Assembly: GCF_035762065.1 (NCBI RefSeq)
Contig: NZ_DASTPW010000016.1
Coordinates: forward strand, 1 to 64,000
Source of the DNA: Methylibium sp035762065
Lineage (GTDB): Bacteria; Pseudomonadota; Gammaproteobacteria; Burkholderiales; Burkholderiaceae_C
Direction of reading: 5' to 3'
Length of the DNA stretch: 64,000 nucleotides
How positions within the stretch are numbered: the stretch's first letter is position 1; every line of letters starts with the position of its first letter. The notes beneath the pieces were generated by a model. That model had not been told where the DNA came from and ran no database searches. It saw nothing but the letters and a program-made list of their open reading frames with translations. A program made the position numbers and the translations under genes. Shown here piece after piece: positions 54,316 to 63,067 of this stretch.

Positions 54316-55177
54316 TCGGTGTCGTGACTCTCGCGGGTGCCGCGCCGTGCTCGTGGCCGTGGCTGTGCTCATAACCGACCAGCCCGTGCGCCAGGCCGGC
54401 CGCGGCGGCAATCGCGAGGCCGACCGCGAAGAAGCCGAGCTGCGCCGCGGTGTCGCGCCCGCTGAGGCGGCGCTGCAGTTGCGGGATCAGGTCGGCCACC
54501 GCGACGTAGACGAAGCTGCTCGACGCGACCACCAGCAAGAAAGGCAGCCAGGCCTCGAAGGGCTGGATCACCCACCAGCCGAGCACGCCGCCCGCCACCG
54601 CGGCCATCCCCGACACCGCGTTGTAGGCCAGCGCCCGCGCCCGTGACAGCCCGGCGTTGAGCAGCACGATGTAGTCGCCGACCTCCTGCGGAATCTCGTG
54701 GGCGATGATCGCCAGCGCGGTGACGACGCCCAGGCTCGTGTCGGCCAGGAAGGCCGCGGCGATCAGCACGCCGTCGCAGAAGTTGTGGATGCTGTCGCCG
54801 ACCAGCACCGACAGCCCGCCGCGGCCTGCCTGCTCGGCATCGAAGCCGTGATGGTGGTGGTGGTGCGGGTCGTCGCCTTCGTGGTGGTGGCTGTGGCGGT
54901 AGAGCTCCGCTTTCTCGAGCAGGAAGAAGAACACCAACCCGCCGAGCAGCGCCGCGAACAGCGCCTGCGGTGAAGCGGCGCCGGCCTCGCCCGCGCGCTC
55001 GAAGGCCTCGGGCAGCACGTTGAGCAGCGCGGTGCCGAGCAGCACGCCGGCCGACAGGCTGACCAGGTGCCGCACGATCAGCTTGAGCATCGCGAGCGTC
55101 AGGCCGGCCGCGATCAGCACGGACAGCAAGCCGCCGGCCAGCGTCGCCAGCACGATCCACAGCAGGCTCGTCGTCAT
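54308..55177 (-). CDS. ZIP-family divalent metal transporter
   Basis: A 289-residue inner-membrane protein with about eight hydrophobic helices. The metal-pathway helices are VLVGDSIHNFCDGVLIAAAF and ALAIIAHEIPQEVGDYIVLL, both ZIP hallmarks. The loop between TM3 and TM4 is His-rich (HSHHHEGDDPHHHHHHGF), and the C-terminus has a second His cluster (HSHGHEHG). It probably imports zinc or a related metal. The final codons lie in the dispersed repeat. Confidence 0.93.
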   Translation of the reverse strand: MTTSLLWIVLATLAGGLLSVLIAAGLTLAMLKLIVRHLVSLSAGVLLGTALLNVLPEAFERAGEAGAASPQALFAALLGGLVFFFLLEKAELYRHSHHHEGDDPHHHHHHGFDAEQAGRGGLSVLVGDSIHNFCDGVLIAAAFLADTSLGVVTALAIIAHEIPQEVGDYIVLLNAGLSRARALAYNAVSGMAAVAGGVLGWWVIQPFEAWLPFLLVVASSSFVYVAVADLIPQLQRRLSGRDTAAQLGFFAVGLAIAAAAGLAHGLVGYEHSHGHEHGAAPARVTTPTE

Positions 55178-55208
55178 CGCTTCCCCCCGTCGTCCATCTT
55201 CATGCGCG

Positions 55209-55236
55209 CAAAAAGAACCGCGCCCGAAGGCGCGGT
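55209..55236 (-). terminator. Rho-independent terminator after the dienelactone-hydrolase gene
   Basis: On the minus strand, a perfect 8-bp stem (55229-55236 with 55217-55224) with a 4-base TTCG loop is followed by TTCTTTTTG. It lies 23 bases past the stop of the hydrolase-like gene. Confidence 0.88.
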
Positions 55237-55258
55237 CCTGCTCGAGCGCTGCGAAACC

Positions 55259-56134
55259 TCAGGCCACGCCCCAGGCCCTGAACCATGCAAGGCAGCGCTT
55301 CCAGCCGTCTTCGGCGGCGTCCTTGCGGTAGCTCGGCCGGTAGTCGGCATGGAAGGCATGCGGCGCATCCGGGTAGACGACGAAGTTCGATGCCTTTGCC
55401 GCGACGTTGCCCGAGGCCAGAGCCGTTTTCATCTTATCGACCGTGTCAAGCGGGATGCCGCCGTCCTTCTCGCCGTACAGGCCGAGCACCGGCGCATTGA
55501 GCGAGCCGGCCAGATCGACGGGCTGCTTCGGCGTCATCGCGTTCGCGTCGCCAACGAGCCGCCCGTACCAGGCGACGCCGGCCTTGAGCCTCGGGTTGTG
55601 CGCCGAGTACAGCCAGGTGATGCGCCCGCCCCAGCAGAAGCCGGTCGCGCCCAGGCGGGCGGTGTCGCCGCCGTTCGCCGCGGCCCAGGTGACGGCGGCA
55701 TCGAGATCGCTCAAGGCCTGCGTGTCGGGCTTCTTCGAGACGACCTCGGCCATGAGCTTCGGGATGTCGGTGTAAGCCTTCGCGTCGCCCTGGCGCACGA
55801 ACATCTCCGGCGCGATCGCGAGGTAGCCCTGCTTCGCGAAGCGGCGCGCGACGTCGGCGATGTGCTCGTGCACGCCGAAGATCTCGCTGATCACCAGCAC
55901 GACCGGCAGCTTGCCGGCGGGCTGGGCCGGCTGGGCCCGGTACGCCGGGATCGACCGATCGCCGGCGGCGAATTCGATCGGGCCGGCCGTCAGGCCTTCG
56001 CTGCTGGTCGTGATCGTCTGCGCGCTCACGGGCAGCACCGCCGCCGCGAAGCCGCTGCCGATGGAGGTCGCGACGAAGTCGCGTCGGTTGAAAGGGCGTG
56101 TCGGCGTGAGGCTGTCCAACTCCTGCTTCAGCAT
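55259..56134 (-). CDS. Dienelactone-hydrolase family protein, exported
   Basis: A 291-residue alpha/beta hydrolase. An N-terminal Tat-like signal is present (NRRDFVATSIGSGFAAAVLP). The catalytic nucleophile is Cys in GATGFCWGGRITWLYS, with LGLYGEKDGGIPLDTV for the Asp and YPDAPHAFHADYRPSY for the His. EIFGVHEHIADVARRFAKQG is typical of carboxymethylenebutenolidase-like proteins. Periplasmic location and substrate are inferred or unknown. It is divergent from ppx. Confidence 0.9.
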   Translation of the reverse strand: MLKQELDSLTPTRPFNRRDFVATSIGSGFAAAVLPVSAQTITTSSEGLTAGPIEFAAGDRSIPAYRAQPAQPAGKLPVVLVISEIFGVHEHIADVARRFAKQGYLAIAPEMFVRQGDAKAYTDIPKLMAEVVSKKPDTQALSDLDAAVTWAAANGGDTARLGATGFCWGGRITWLYSAHNPRLKAGVAWYGRLVGDANAMTPKQPVDLAGSLNAPVLGLYGEKDGGIPLDTVDKMKTALASGNVAAKASNFVVYPDAPHAFHADYRPSYRKDAAEDGWKRCLAWFRAWGVA

Positions 56135-56231
56135 CGCGAGGCTCCTGTTCGAGGCCGTTTGGGAAGGCGCCGATTCTAGGGAGCGGGTCCGCGCCGTCCG
56201 TGCCGCAGCCCCTTCGTGGGCTGCCGACACA

Positions 56232-57797
56232 ATGCCCGCCATGCCGAGCGCCGATACCGCCCCGACCCCTCTGGCCGACGGTGCTTCGTCCGGTCTGCTC
56301 GCCGCGATCGACATCGGCTCGAACAGCTTCCGGCTCGAGATCGGCCAGCTCCAGCGCGGCCGCTACAAGCGCATCGACTACCTCAAGGAAACCGTGCGCC
56401 TGGGCGCCGGCCTCGACGACGAAGGCCGCCTCAGCGAAGAGGCGCAACTGCGCGGCCTGGCCTGCCTCGCGCGCTTCGCGATCCGGCTGCGCGGCTTCGC
56501 GGCGTGGCAGGTGCGCGCGGTCGCGACGCAGACGCTGCGCGAAGCGAAGAACCGCGACGCCTTCCTCGCGCGCGCACGCACCGTGCTCGGCCAGCCGATC
56601 GAGGTGATCTCCGGGCGCGAGGAAGCGCGCCTCATCTTCGCGGGCGTGGCGCGGCTGCAGCCCAGCGAGCGGCCGCGCATCGTCATCGACATCGGCGGGC
56701 GCTCGACCGAAATGATCCTCGGCCAGGGCCGCACGCCCCGAAGCGCCGAAAGCTTCCAGGTCGGCAGCGTCAGCCTTTCGATGCGCTACTTCGCCGACGG
56801 CCGTTACACGGATTCGGCCTTTCGCGCCGCGCAGATCGCCGCCGGCGCCGAGCTGGAAGAAGCGCTCGCGCCTTTCGCGCCGGGCCAGTGGATCGAAGCG
56901 CTGGGCGCGTCAGGCACGGTCGGCGCGGTGTCGCAACTGCTGCTCGCCAACGGCGTCACCGACGGCGTCATCACGCCGGCCGGCCTGCGCTGGTGCATCG
57001 AGACCTGCCTGCTCGCCGGCGACGAGGACGCGCTGGTCGGCCTGCCGGGCCTGAAGCCGGAGCGCCGCGCGGTGCTCGGCGGCGGGCTGTCGATCCTCTA
57101 CACGCTGGCGATGCAGTTCGGCATCGATGCGCTGCAGCCCGCGCGCGGTGCGTTGCGCCAGGGCGTGATCTTCGACCTGTCGGAGCGCCACGAGGCCGCC
57201 AGCGTGCCGGCCGACGCGCCGCGGCGGCTGCGCCTGGACATGCGCGACGCCTCGGTGCAGGAGCTGCAGCGCCGCTTCGGCAGCGACCTCGCGCAGGCTG
57301 CGCGCGTCGGCCGGCTCGCGCTGAAGATGTTCCGCAGCGGCGGGCTGGAGCGCGCGCCGTCGGAGGCGCCGCGCGAACTCGGCTGGGCCGCCTCGCTGCA
57401 CGAGATCGGCATGTCGGTCTCGCACCACGACCACCACCGGCACAGCGCGTATCTCATCTCGCACGTCGATGCGCCGGGCTTCTCGCAGAGCCAGCAGCGC
57501 CGCGTCGCCGAACTGGTGCTCGGCCATCGCGGCAGCCTGCGCAAGCTCGACGCGACGCTCGCCAACGACGCGACGCTGTGGCCGGTGCTGTGCCTGCGGC
57601 TGGCCGCCTTGCTGTGCCACGCGCGGCACGACGTGCCCGAGCGCGTCGTCACGCTGCGCCGCACGCCGCAGGGCGCGACGCTGAAGCTCGCGCCGGACTG
57701 GGCGGCCGGACACCCGCGCACGATGCACCTGCTGGCGGAGGAGCAGCGGCTGTGGGAACGATCGGGGCGCCTGGGGCTGGCCGTCACGAGCACTTGA
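56232..57797 (+). CDS. ppx: Exopolyphosphatase
   Basis: Releases phosphate from the ends of polyphosphate; the family also includes pppGpp phosphatases. It has 521 residues. The ASKHA-fold N-terminal domain has LAAIDIGSNSFRLEIGQLQR, VISGREEARLIFAGVARLQP and VIDIGGRSTEMILGQG; the C-terminal HD-like helical domain has GWAASLHEIGMSVSHHDHHR and AYLISHVDAPGFSQ. ATG 56232 is chosen; another in-frame ATG is at 56241. It lies close to ppk1, so synthesis and breakdown of polyphosphate are encoded together. Confidence 0.95.
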   Translation: MPAMPSADTAPTPLADGASSGLLAAIDIGSNSFRLEIGQLQRGRYKRIDYLKETVRLGAGLDDEGRLSEEAQLRGLACLARFAIRLRGFAAWQVRAVATQTLREAKNRDAFLARARTVLGQPIEVISGREEARLIFAGVARLQPSERPRIVIDIGGRSTEMILGQGRTPRSAESFQVGSVSLSMRYFADGRYTDSAFRAAQIAAGAELEEALAPFAPGQWIEALGASGTVGAVSQLLLANGVTDGVITPAGLRWCIETCLLAGDEDALVGLPGLKPERRAVLGGGLSILYTLAMQFGIDALQPARGALRQGVIFDLSERHEAASVPADAPRRLRLDMRDASVQELQRRFGSDLAQAARVGRLALKMFRSGGLERAPSEAPRELGWAASLHEIGMSVSHHDHHRHSAYLISHVDAPGFSQSQQRRVAELVLGHRGSLRKLDATLANDATLWPVLCLRLAALLCHARHDVPERVVTLRRTPQGATLKLAPDWAAGHPRTMHLLAEEQRLWERSGRLGLAVTST

Positions 57798-57834
57798 GCG
57801 GCGCGAGCCGCGAGCCGCCCCTTCGAGCGGCGCG

Positions 57835-58293
57835 CTAGAGCAGCTCCGGCCCCTGCACCGCCAGCAGCACGACCTGCTCGCCGGTCTCGCGCTCGCGCGA
57901 GCGCAGCCACCAGACCGCGCCCTTCTTGATCGCCCAGTGCTGCGAGCTGCCGAGCAGCCGGGCCGCGACCTGCCCCAGCGTCGGCTGGTGGCCGACGACC
58001 AGCACCGGCTCGTTCGATGTCGGCCAGCGCACGGCGCCGAGCAGATCCTCGACCGAGGCTTCGGGCGCGACCGCGGCGACGGTCTTGCAGGATCGGCCGA
58101 GCGCCTCGGCCGTCTGCTGCGTGCGCACGGCGGGGCTGACCAGGATGCGGGTCGTCTCGGCGAGCCGCTGGTTCAGCCACGTCGCCATGCGCTGCGCCTG
58201 TCGCTCGCCCTTCGCGGTCAGCGCGCGTTCGAGATCGGGCTGGCCTTCGCGCGCCACCAGCGCTTCGGCGTGACGCCAGAGGATCAGGTCCAT
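57835..58293 (-). CDS. sixA: Phosphohistidine phosphatase SixA
   Basis: A 152-residue histidine phosphatase (phosphoglycerate-mutase-like fold). The catalytic motif is LILWRHAEAL with His at residue 8; LVSPAVRTQQTAEAL and VLVVGHQPTLGQV carry the other catalytic residues. SixA dephosphorylates phosphohistidine proteins such as ArcB and NPr. It lies 19 bases after ppk1 on the same strand, a common pairing. Confidence 0.94.
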   Translation of the reverse strand: MDLILWRHAEALVAREGQPDLERALTAKGERQAQRMATWLNQRLAETTRILVSPAVRTQQTAEALGRSCKTVAAVAPEASVEDLLGAVRWPTSNEPVLVVGHQPTLGQVAARLLGSSQHWAIKKGAVWWLRSRERETGEQVVLLAVQGPELL

Positions 58294-58312
58294 CGTTCGC
58301 CGCGCCTGCGCG

Positions 58313-60472
58313 TCAGCGCGCTGCCGCGGGCAGCACGCGCGCGGCGATCAGCGCGCGACGCCCGCCGTGGCGCGCGATCAATGCGCGCTGGGCGCTGGCG
58401 CCGGTGGTGCCCACGCGCACGTAGCGGCCGTCGGGCTGCTGGGCCCAGGCGTCCTGCGCGTCGAGCAGGTAGGGCATCAGCCCCTCGTCGATCACGCGCT
58501 GGCGCAGCGCCGCGTCGCGCACCGGCCAGGCCACCTCGATGCGGCGATGCATGTTGCGGCTCATCCAGTCGGCGCTCGACAGGTACAGGGCCTCGTCGTC
58601 GGCCGTCTTGCCCCAGCGGAAGTAGAGGATGCGCGTGTGCTCGAGGAAGCGGCCGACGATCGAGCGCACCCGGATGCCTTCGGTGACGCCCGGCACGCCG
58701 GGCGGCAGCATGCAGGCGCCGCGCACGATCAGGTCGATCTCGACGCCCGCCTGCGAGGCTTCGGCCAGCGCGTGGATCAGCGGCTCGTCGGTCAGCGCGT
58801 TGAGCTTGAGCACGATGCGCGCCGCCCGGCCCGCACGCGCGGTCTCGGTGCAGCGGGCGATCAGCGCGAGCATCCCCTGATGCATGCCGTTCGGCGCCGG
58901 CAGCAGCTGCTTCGGCGGCTTGCCGCGCGTGAGGCTCGCCAGCTGCTGGAAGATGCCGTCGATGTCGGCGGTGAGCTCGGCATCGGCGGTGAGCCAGCCG
59001 ATGTCGGTGTACAGCCGCGCGGTCTTCGGGTTGTAGTTGCCGGTCGACAGGTGGGCGTAGCGGCGCAGCAGCGGGCCGCGCGGGCCGTTCTCGCGGCGGG
59101 TCACGAGCAGCAGCTTCGCATGCGTCTTGAGCCCGACGATGCCGTAGACCACCTGCGCGCCGACCGCCTCCAGCCGCTCCGCCCAGTTGATGTTGGCTTC
59201 CTCGTCGAAGCGCGCCTTCAGCTCGACGACGCACATCACTTCCTTGCCGCGACGCGCCGCTTCGAGCAGCAGATCCATCAGCACGGACTGCGCGCCGGTG
59301 CGGTAGATGGTCTGGCGGATCGCGAGCACCTGCGGGTCGCGCACCGCCTCGCGCAGCAGCTCCACCACCGGATCGAAGCTCTCGAAGGGGTGATGCAGCA
59401 TCACGTCGCCACGGCGCAGGCGCTCGAACAGGTTGGCGCCGCCGGCGGTCGCCGCGCTCATCGGCGGCAGCGCGGCCGGCCAGCCGGGCTCGTAGACGGC
59501 AAAGCGCAGCGGATCGGCATCGGCCTGGTCGATCAGCTGGTTGAGCCGCACCAGGTTCACCGGGCCGTTGACGCGGTACAGCGCCGCATCGGGCAGCGCG
59601 AACTGCTGCAGCAGGAACTCGCTCAGCTCCTCGGGGCAGGTGTTGACCACCTCCAGCCGGATCGCGGCGCCGAAGTGGCGCGTGCTCAGCGACGAGCGCA
59701 GCGCCTGGCGCAGGTTGGTGATGTCGTCCTCATCGACGTCGAGGTCGGAATCGCGCGTCACGCGGAACTGCGAGAAGGCCTCGACGCTGCGGCCCGGGAA
59801 CAGCTCCTCCAGGTGCGCGCGGATCACGCTCGACAGCAGCACGAAGACCTGCTCGCCGGCGGGCACCACCTCGGGCGGCAGCCGGATCACGCGCGCCAGC
59901 ACGCGCGGCACCTTGACGATCGCGATCGAGTTGTCGCGTCCGTAGGCGTCGCGCCCGCCGAGCTTGACGATGAAGTTGAGCGACTTGTTCGCGACCTGCG
60001 GGAACGGATGCGCCGGGTCCAGCCCGACCGGCACGAGCAAGGGACGCACCTGCCTCTGGAAGAAGCGATCGACCCAGCGGCGCTGGGCCTCGTCGCGCTG
60101 CGCATGGTTCAGCACGACGATGCGTTCGCGCTGGAGCGCGGGCATCACCTCGTCGTTGAACGCCGCGTACTGGGCGTCGATGAGGCCGTGCGCCTCGGCC
60201 GCGACGTCGGCGACGTCGCGCATCGAAACGCCCGAGCCGGGCACGCGGGCGAGCTCGAGCATGTCGGCGAAGCGCACCTCGAAGAACTCGTCGAGGTTGC
60301 TCGAGACGATGCAGACGTAGCGCAGCCGCTCGAGCAGCGGCACGTCCTCGCGCAGCGCCTGCGCCAGCACGCGCCGGTTGAATTCGAGGATCGCGCGCTC
60401 GCGGTTGAGCAGGCGGGGGCGCCGGGCGACGGGCGAGGTCGGCTCGGCGGCCGGCAGCAGTTGGGCGCTCAC
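58313..60472 (-). CDS. ppk1: Polyphosphate kinase 1
   Basis: Makes polyphosphate from ATP through a phosphohistidine intermediate. It has 719 residues in four domains. The N-terminal domain begins RLLNRERAILEFNRRVLAQA; the head domain has FLLVPVGLDPAHPFP-like sequence (LLVPVGLDPAHPFPQVANKS); the catalytic C1 domain carries the autophosphorylated His in IVGLKTHAKLLLVTRRE and RRYAHLSTGNYNPKTARLYT; C2 has LIVRGACMLPPGVPGV. It is upstream of sixA and convergent with ppx. Confidence 0.97.
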   Translation of the reverse strand: MSAQLLPAAEPTSPVARRPRLLNRERAILEFNRRVLAQALREDVPLLERLRYVCIVSSNLDEFFEVRFADMLELARVPGSGVSMRDVADVAAEAHGLIDAQYAAFNDEVMPALQRERIVVLNHAQRDEAQRRWVDRFFQRQVRPLLVPVGLDPAHPFPQVANKSLNFIVKLGGRDAYGRDNSIAIVKVPRVLARVIRLPPEVVPAGEQVFVLLSSVIRAHLEELFPGRSVEAFSQFRVTRDSDLDVDEDDITNLRQALRSSLSTRHFGAAIRLEVVNTCPEELSEFLLQQFALPDAALYRVNGPVNLVRLNQLIDQADADPLRFAVYEPGWPAALPPMSAATAGGANLFERLRRGDVMLHHPFESFDPVVELLREAVRDPQVLAIRQTIYRTGAQSVLMDLLLEAARRGKEVMCVVELKARFDEEANINWAERLEAVGAQVVYGIVGLKTHAKLLLVTRRENGPRGPLLRRYAHLSTGNYNPKTARLYTDIGWLTADAELTADIDGIFQQLASLTRGKPPKQLLPAPNGMHQGMLALIARCTETARAGRAARIVLKLNALTDEPLIHALAEASQAGVEIDLIVRGACMLPPGVPGVTEGIRVRSIVGRFLEHTRILYFRWGKTADDEALYLSSADWMSRNMHRRIEVAWPVRDAALRQRVIDEGLMPYLLDAQDAWAQQPDGRYVRVGTTGASAQRALIARHGGRRALIAARVLPAAAR

Positions 60473-60517
60473 GGCCGGAGTTTAGGAAAGACGTCCGGGG
60501 CCTTGATGACGCGCATG

Positions 60518-60544
60518 AAAAAGGGGCCGCTCGCGCAGCCCCTT
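60518..60544 (-). terminator. Rho-independent terminator after the porin gene
   Basis: On the minus strand, AAGGGGC (60544-60538) pairs with GCCCCTT (60527-60521), followed by TTTC. It lies ~42 bases past the porin stop and just before the ppk1 start. Confidence 0.75.
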
Positions 60545-60585
60545 CGAAGCGGCGGCCGGGCGATGCCGGCCGCGCGAAGCGCCGA

Positions 60586-61701
60586 TCAGAAGTCGTGCTT
60601 GATGCCGACGCCCGCGATGAACGACTTCTCGCCCGCCTGGGTCGAGCCGCCGGTGATCTGGTTGCGCGCGTTCGAGGCGCCGACCACGACCGGCGACTTG
60701 TCGTCGACGTAGACGAACTGCGCGTACAGCGTCGTCCGCTTCGACAAGGCGTAGTCGTTGCTGACGACGATCGTGTCGGTCTCGAAGTTCGTGCTCTTGG
60801 TCTCGCCGCGGTAGTAGGCGATCGTGGCGGTGTTGTTCGCCAACCAGGCGAGGTCGACGCCGACGCCGAAGTTGTCGGTCTCGATCTCCGCCGCCGACAG
60901 GCCGCTGATCGCGTCTTCGGTGGCACGCGCGTAGAGGCCCTTGACCGTGACGATGCCGAAGCCGAACGCGGCACCGAGGCCGTAGCGCTCGGTCTTGGCG
61001 AAGCCGCTGGTCGCGCCGCCGCGGATCCGCTGGAACGAACCGGCCACCGTGACCGGGCCGAACTTGCCGTTGGCGCCGAAGGCCACGGTGTCCGCGTCCG
61101 ACGAGCTCGCCACTTCACCGAGGCCGTAGCCGGCGAACACGTTCACCGGGCCGAAGGCGCCGGCGTACGAGATCAGGTTGCTGGTGAAGATGCCCAGGCC
61201 GTTGTTCTCACTCGCGGCGACCGCGTTGCCCGCCGGCGCCTGATTCAGCGCGTAGGGCAGCAGCATCGAGTACGACTCCTTGTAGCCGCGCGGATCCACG
61301 CCGAGCTCGGCGAGGATCGCCGGGCTGTACTGGCGGCCGAGCAGGATCGTGCCGAAGCCACCCGAGAGGCCCACGTTGGCCTGCCGGCCGAAGGCGGTGC
61401 TGATGTTGCCGAGGCCCCGGCTGCCGCCGGTGTCGCCGCTGAAGTCGGACTCGAGGTTGAAGACGGCCTTCAGGCCGCCGCCGAGGTCCTCGCTGCCCTT
61501 CAGGCCCCAGATGCTGGGCAGGATGCCGCCGTTGTTCATCTCGGTGAGGCTGTCGCCGGTCGCCGACCGCGATGACTTCTCGATGTACTGAACGCCGGTG
61601 TCGATGCGCCCGAACAGCGTCACGTTCTGTGCCTGCGCAGCGCCGGCAGCCGCCGTCAATGCGGCCACGGCAACCAGCGAAAGCTTGGTTTTCGTCGTCA
61701 T
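60586..61701 (-). CDS. Gram-negative trimeric porin
   Basis: A 371-residue outer-membrane beta-barrel protein of the betaproteobacterial porin-4 family. The signal peptide (residues 1-24) ends AAQAQ, and the mature protein starts NVTLFGRIDTGVQYIEKSS. WGLKGSEDLGGGLKAVFNLE and FGRQANVGLSGGFGTILLGR are family signatures; alternating aromatic strands run to the C-terminus, which ends in GVGIKHDF with the terminal Phe used for outer-membrane insertion. A GAGGAG ribosome-binding site precedes ATG 61701. It passes small hydrophilic solutes. Confidence 0.95.
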   Translation of the reverse strand: MTTKTKLSLVAVAALTAAAGAAQAQNVTLFGRIDTGVQYIEKSSRSATGDSLTEMNNGGILPSIWGLKGSEDLGGGLKAVFNLESDFSGDTGGSRGLGNISTAFGRQANVGLSGGFGTILLGRQYSPAILAELGVDPRGYKESYSMLLPYALNQAPAGNAVAASENNGLGIFTSNLISYAGAFGPVNVFAGYGLGEVASSSDADTVAFGANGKFGPVTVAGSFQRIRGGATSGFAKTERYGLGAAFGFGIVTVKGLYARATEDAISGLSAAEIETDNFGVGVDLAWLANNTATIAYYRGETKSTNFETDTIVVSNDYALSKRTTLYAQFVYVDDKSPVVVGASNARNQITGGSTQAGEKSFIAGVGIKHDF

Positions 61702-62065
61702 GGTGTCTCCTCGTTGTGGGTGAGCAGTCGTCAAAGCACTTCCGCGACCAGAGCCGCGCGCACTGCAGCGCAATCGCCATGCCAGTGCACGTTTCTCATC
61801 GGCCTGCGCTGTTGGCGCATCCGGAGGGTCGAAAAAAGCTTAGGAGCCGGACCCTGGCGAACAAAGCGAGGGATTCCCCTGAGAGACCGCAGGCGGTGCT
61901 GCATCGCGTAGCGGTCATGGCGTCGCGCTTCGTGCTGCACAGAGTGATTCGTCAATGAAACAGCGGTGTACAAGCGGCTCGGCGCGGGTTTGCGGGCCGG
62001 GGCGTCGCGTCAGGCTCGGCGTTCTTTTTTCGCGACAGTTCCGGCGCCGCGGAGGGCTTTGCCGC
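61702..62065 (-). other. Non-coding region upstream of the porin gene
   Basis: About 360 bases between the porin start and the end of the LpxH-like gene. It should hold the porin promoter and leader. A TTGACG hexamer on the minus strand at 61955-61950 is a possible -35 element, but no good -10 was found at the usual distance. Short open frames here have no protein-like composition. Confidence 0.4.
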
Positions 62066-62992
62066 TCAGGCCGCGACCCCGGACGCCTCTTCAGGCACCG
62101 CGCGCTGCGGTGCGGCCTGCGCGGCCAGCGGCTCGCGCCGGCTCCAGTCGACGATCTCCAGCCGCCCGCTCGGGTGCTCCACGAGCGCCGTGAGGCTCTC
62201 GACCCAGTCGCCGTCGTTCGCGTAGACGATGCCGTCGATGTCGCGCAGCTCCGCGTGATGGATGTGGCCGCAGACGACGCCGTGCACGCCGCGCTTCTTC
62301 GCCTCGCGCACGACCGCCTGTTCGAAGTCGCCGATGAAGTTGACCGCCCGCTTGACCTTCAGCTTCAGGTACTTCGACAGGCTCCAGTACGGCAGCCCGA
62401 GCCGCGCGCGCAGCAGGTTGAAGTGCCGGTTCAGCCGCAAGGTGAATTCGTAGGCCGAATCGCCGACGTAGGCCAGCCACTTGGCGCACTGGATCACGCC
62501 GTCGAAGTAGTCGCCGTGGGTGATCCACAGCCGGCGCCGGTCGGCGGTGACGTGGATGCAGTCCTCGACCACCTCGATGCCGCCGAAGTTGTGCCCAAGG
62601 TACTTGCGCGCGAATTCGTCGTGGTTGCCCGGCACGAAGACGACGCGCGTGCCCTTGCGCGCCTTGCGCAACAGCTTCTGCACCACGTCGTTGTGCGCCT
62701 GCGGCCAGTACCAGTGGCGACGCAGCTGCCAGCCGTCGACGATGTCGCCGACGAGGTAGAGGTACTGGCAGTCGACGCTGCGCAGGAAGTCGAGCAGCGC
62801 ATGCGCCTGGCAGCCGGGCGTGCCGAGGTGCAGGTCGGAGATCCAGACGCTGCGCACTTCGAGCTTCGGCCGGCGCGGCTCGCTGCCTTCGCCGTCCTGC
62901 ACGCCCGCTGGAGCCGACAGCTTCGCCGCGAGCGCCGCAGGCCCGGCCCCACCGCCCGATCCTGCACGCCACGACAAGCTGTTCCATGCCAT
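62066..62992 (-). CDS. LpxH-like metallophosphoesterase
   Basis: A 308-residue calcineurin-type phosphoesterase. Metal-binding motifs in order: VWISDLHLGTPGCQ, YLVGDIVDGWQL, VFVPGNHDEFARKY, WITHGDYFDGVIQ and VVCGHIHHAE. It has the size and insert pattern of the proteins annotated as UDP-2,3-diacylglucosamine diphosphatase in betaproteobacteria, but it is longer than E. coli LpxH, so the lipid A role is inferred. The first ~45 residues are a Gly/Ala-rich extension. ATG 62992 is used; a GTG at 63013 is the alternative. Confidence 0.85.
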   Translation of the reverse strand: MAWNSLSWRAGSGGGAGPAALAAKLSAPAGVQDGEGSEPRRPKLEVRSVWISDLHLGTPGCQAHALLDFLRSVDCQYLYLVGDIVDGWQLRRHWYWPQAHNDVVQKLLRKARKGTRVVFVPGNHDEFARKYLGHNFGGIEVVEDCIHVTADRRRLWITHGDYFDGVIQCAKWLAYVGDSAYEFTLRLNRHFNLLRARLGLPYWSLSKYLKLKVKRAVNFIGDFEQAVVREAKKRGVHGVVCGHIHHAELRDIDGIVYANDGDWVESLTALVEHPSGRLEIVDWSRREPLAAQAAPQRAVPEEASGVAA

Positions 62993-63067
62993 GGCCCACG
63001 ATGCTCGGCGCACGGCATGACGCCGCGCGGTCGCGCGCGTGAAGCTTGCGTGACGCGGTGACCGCCC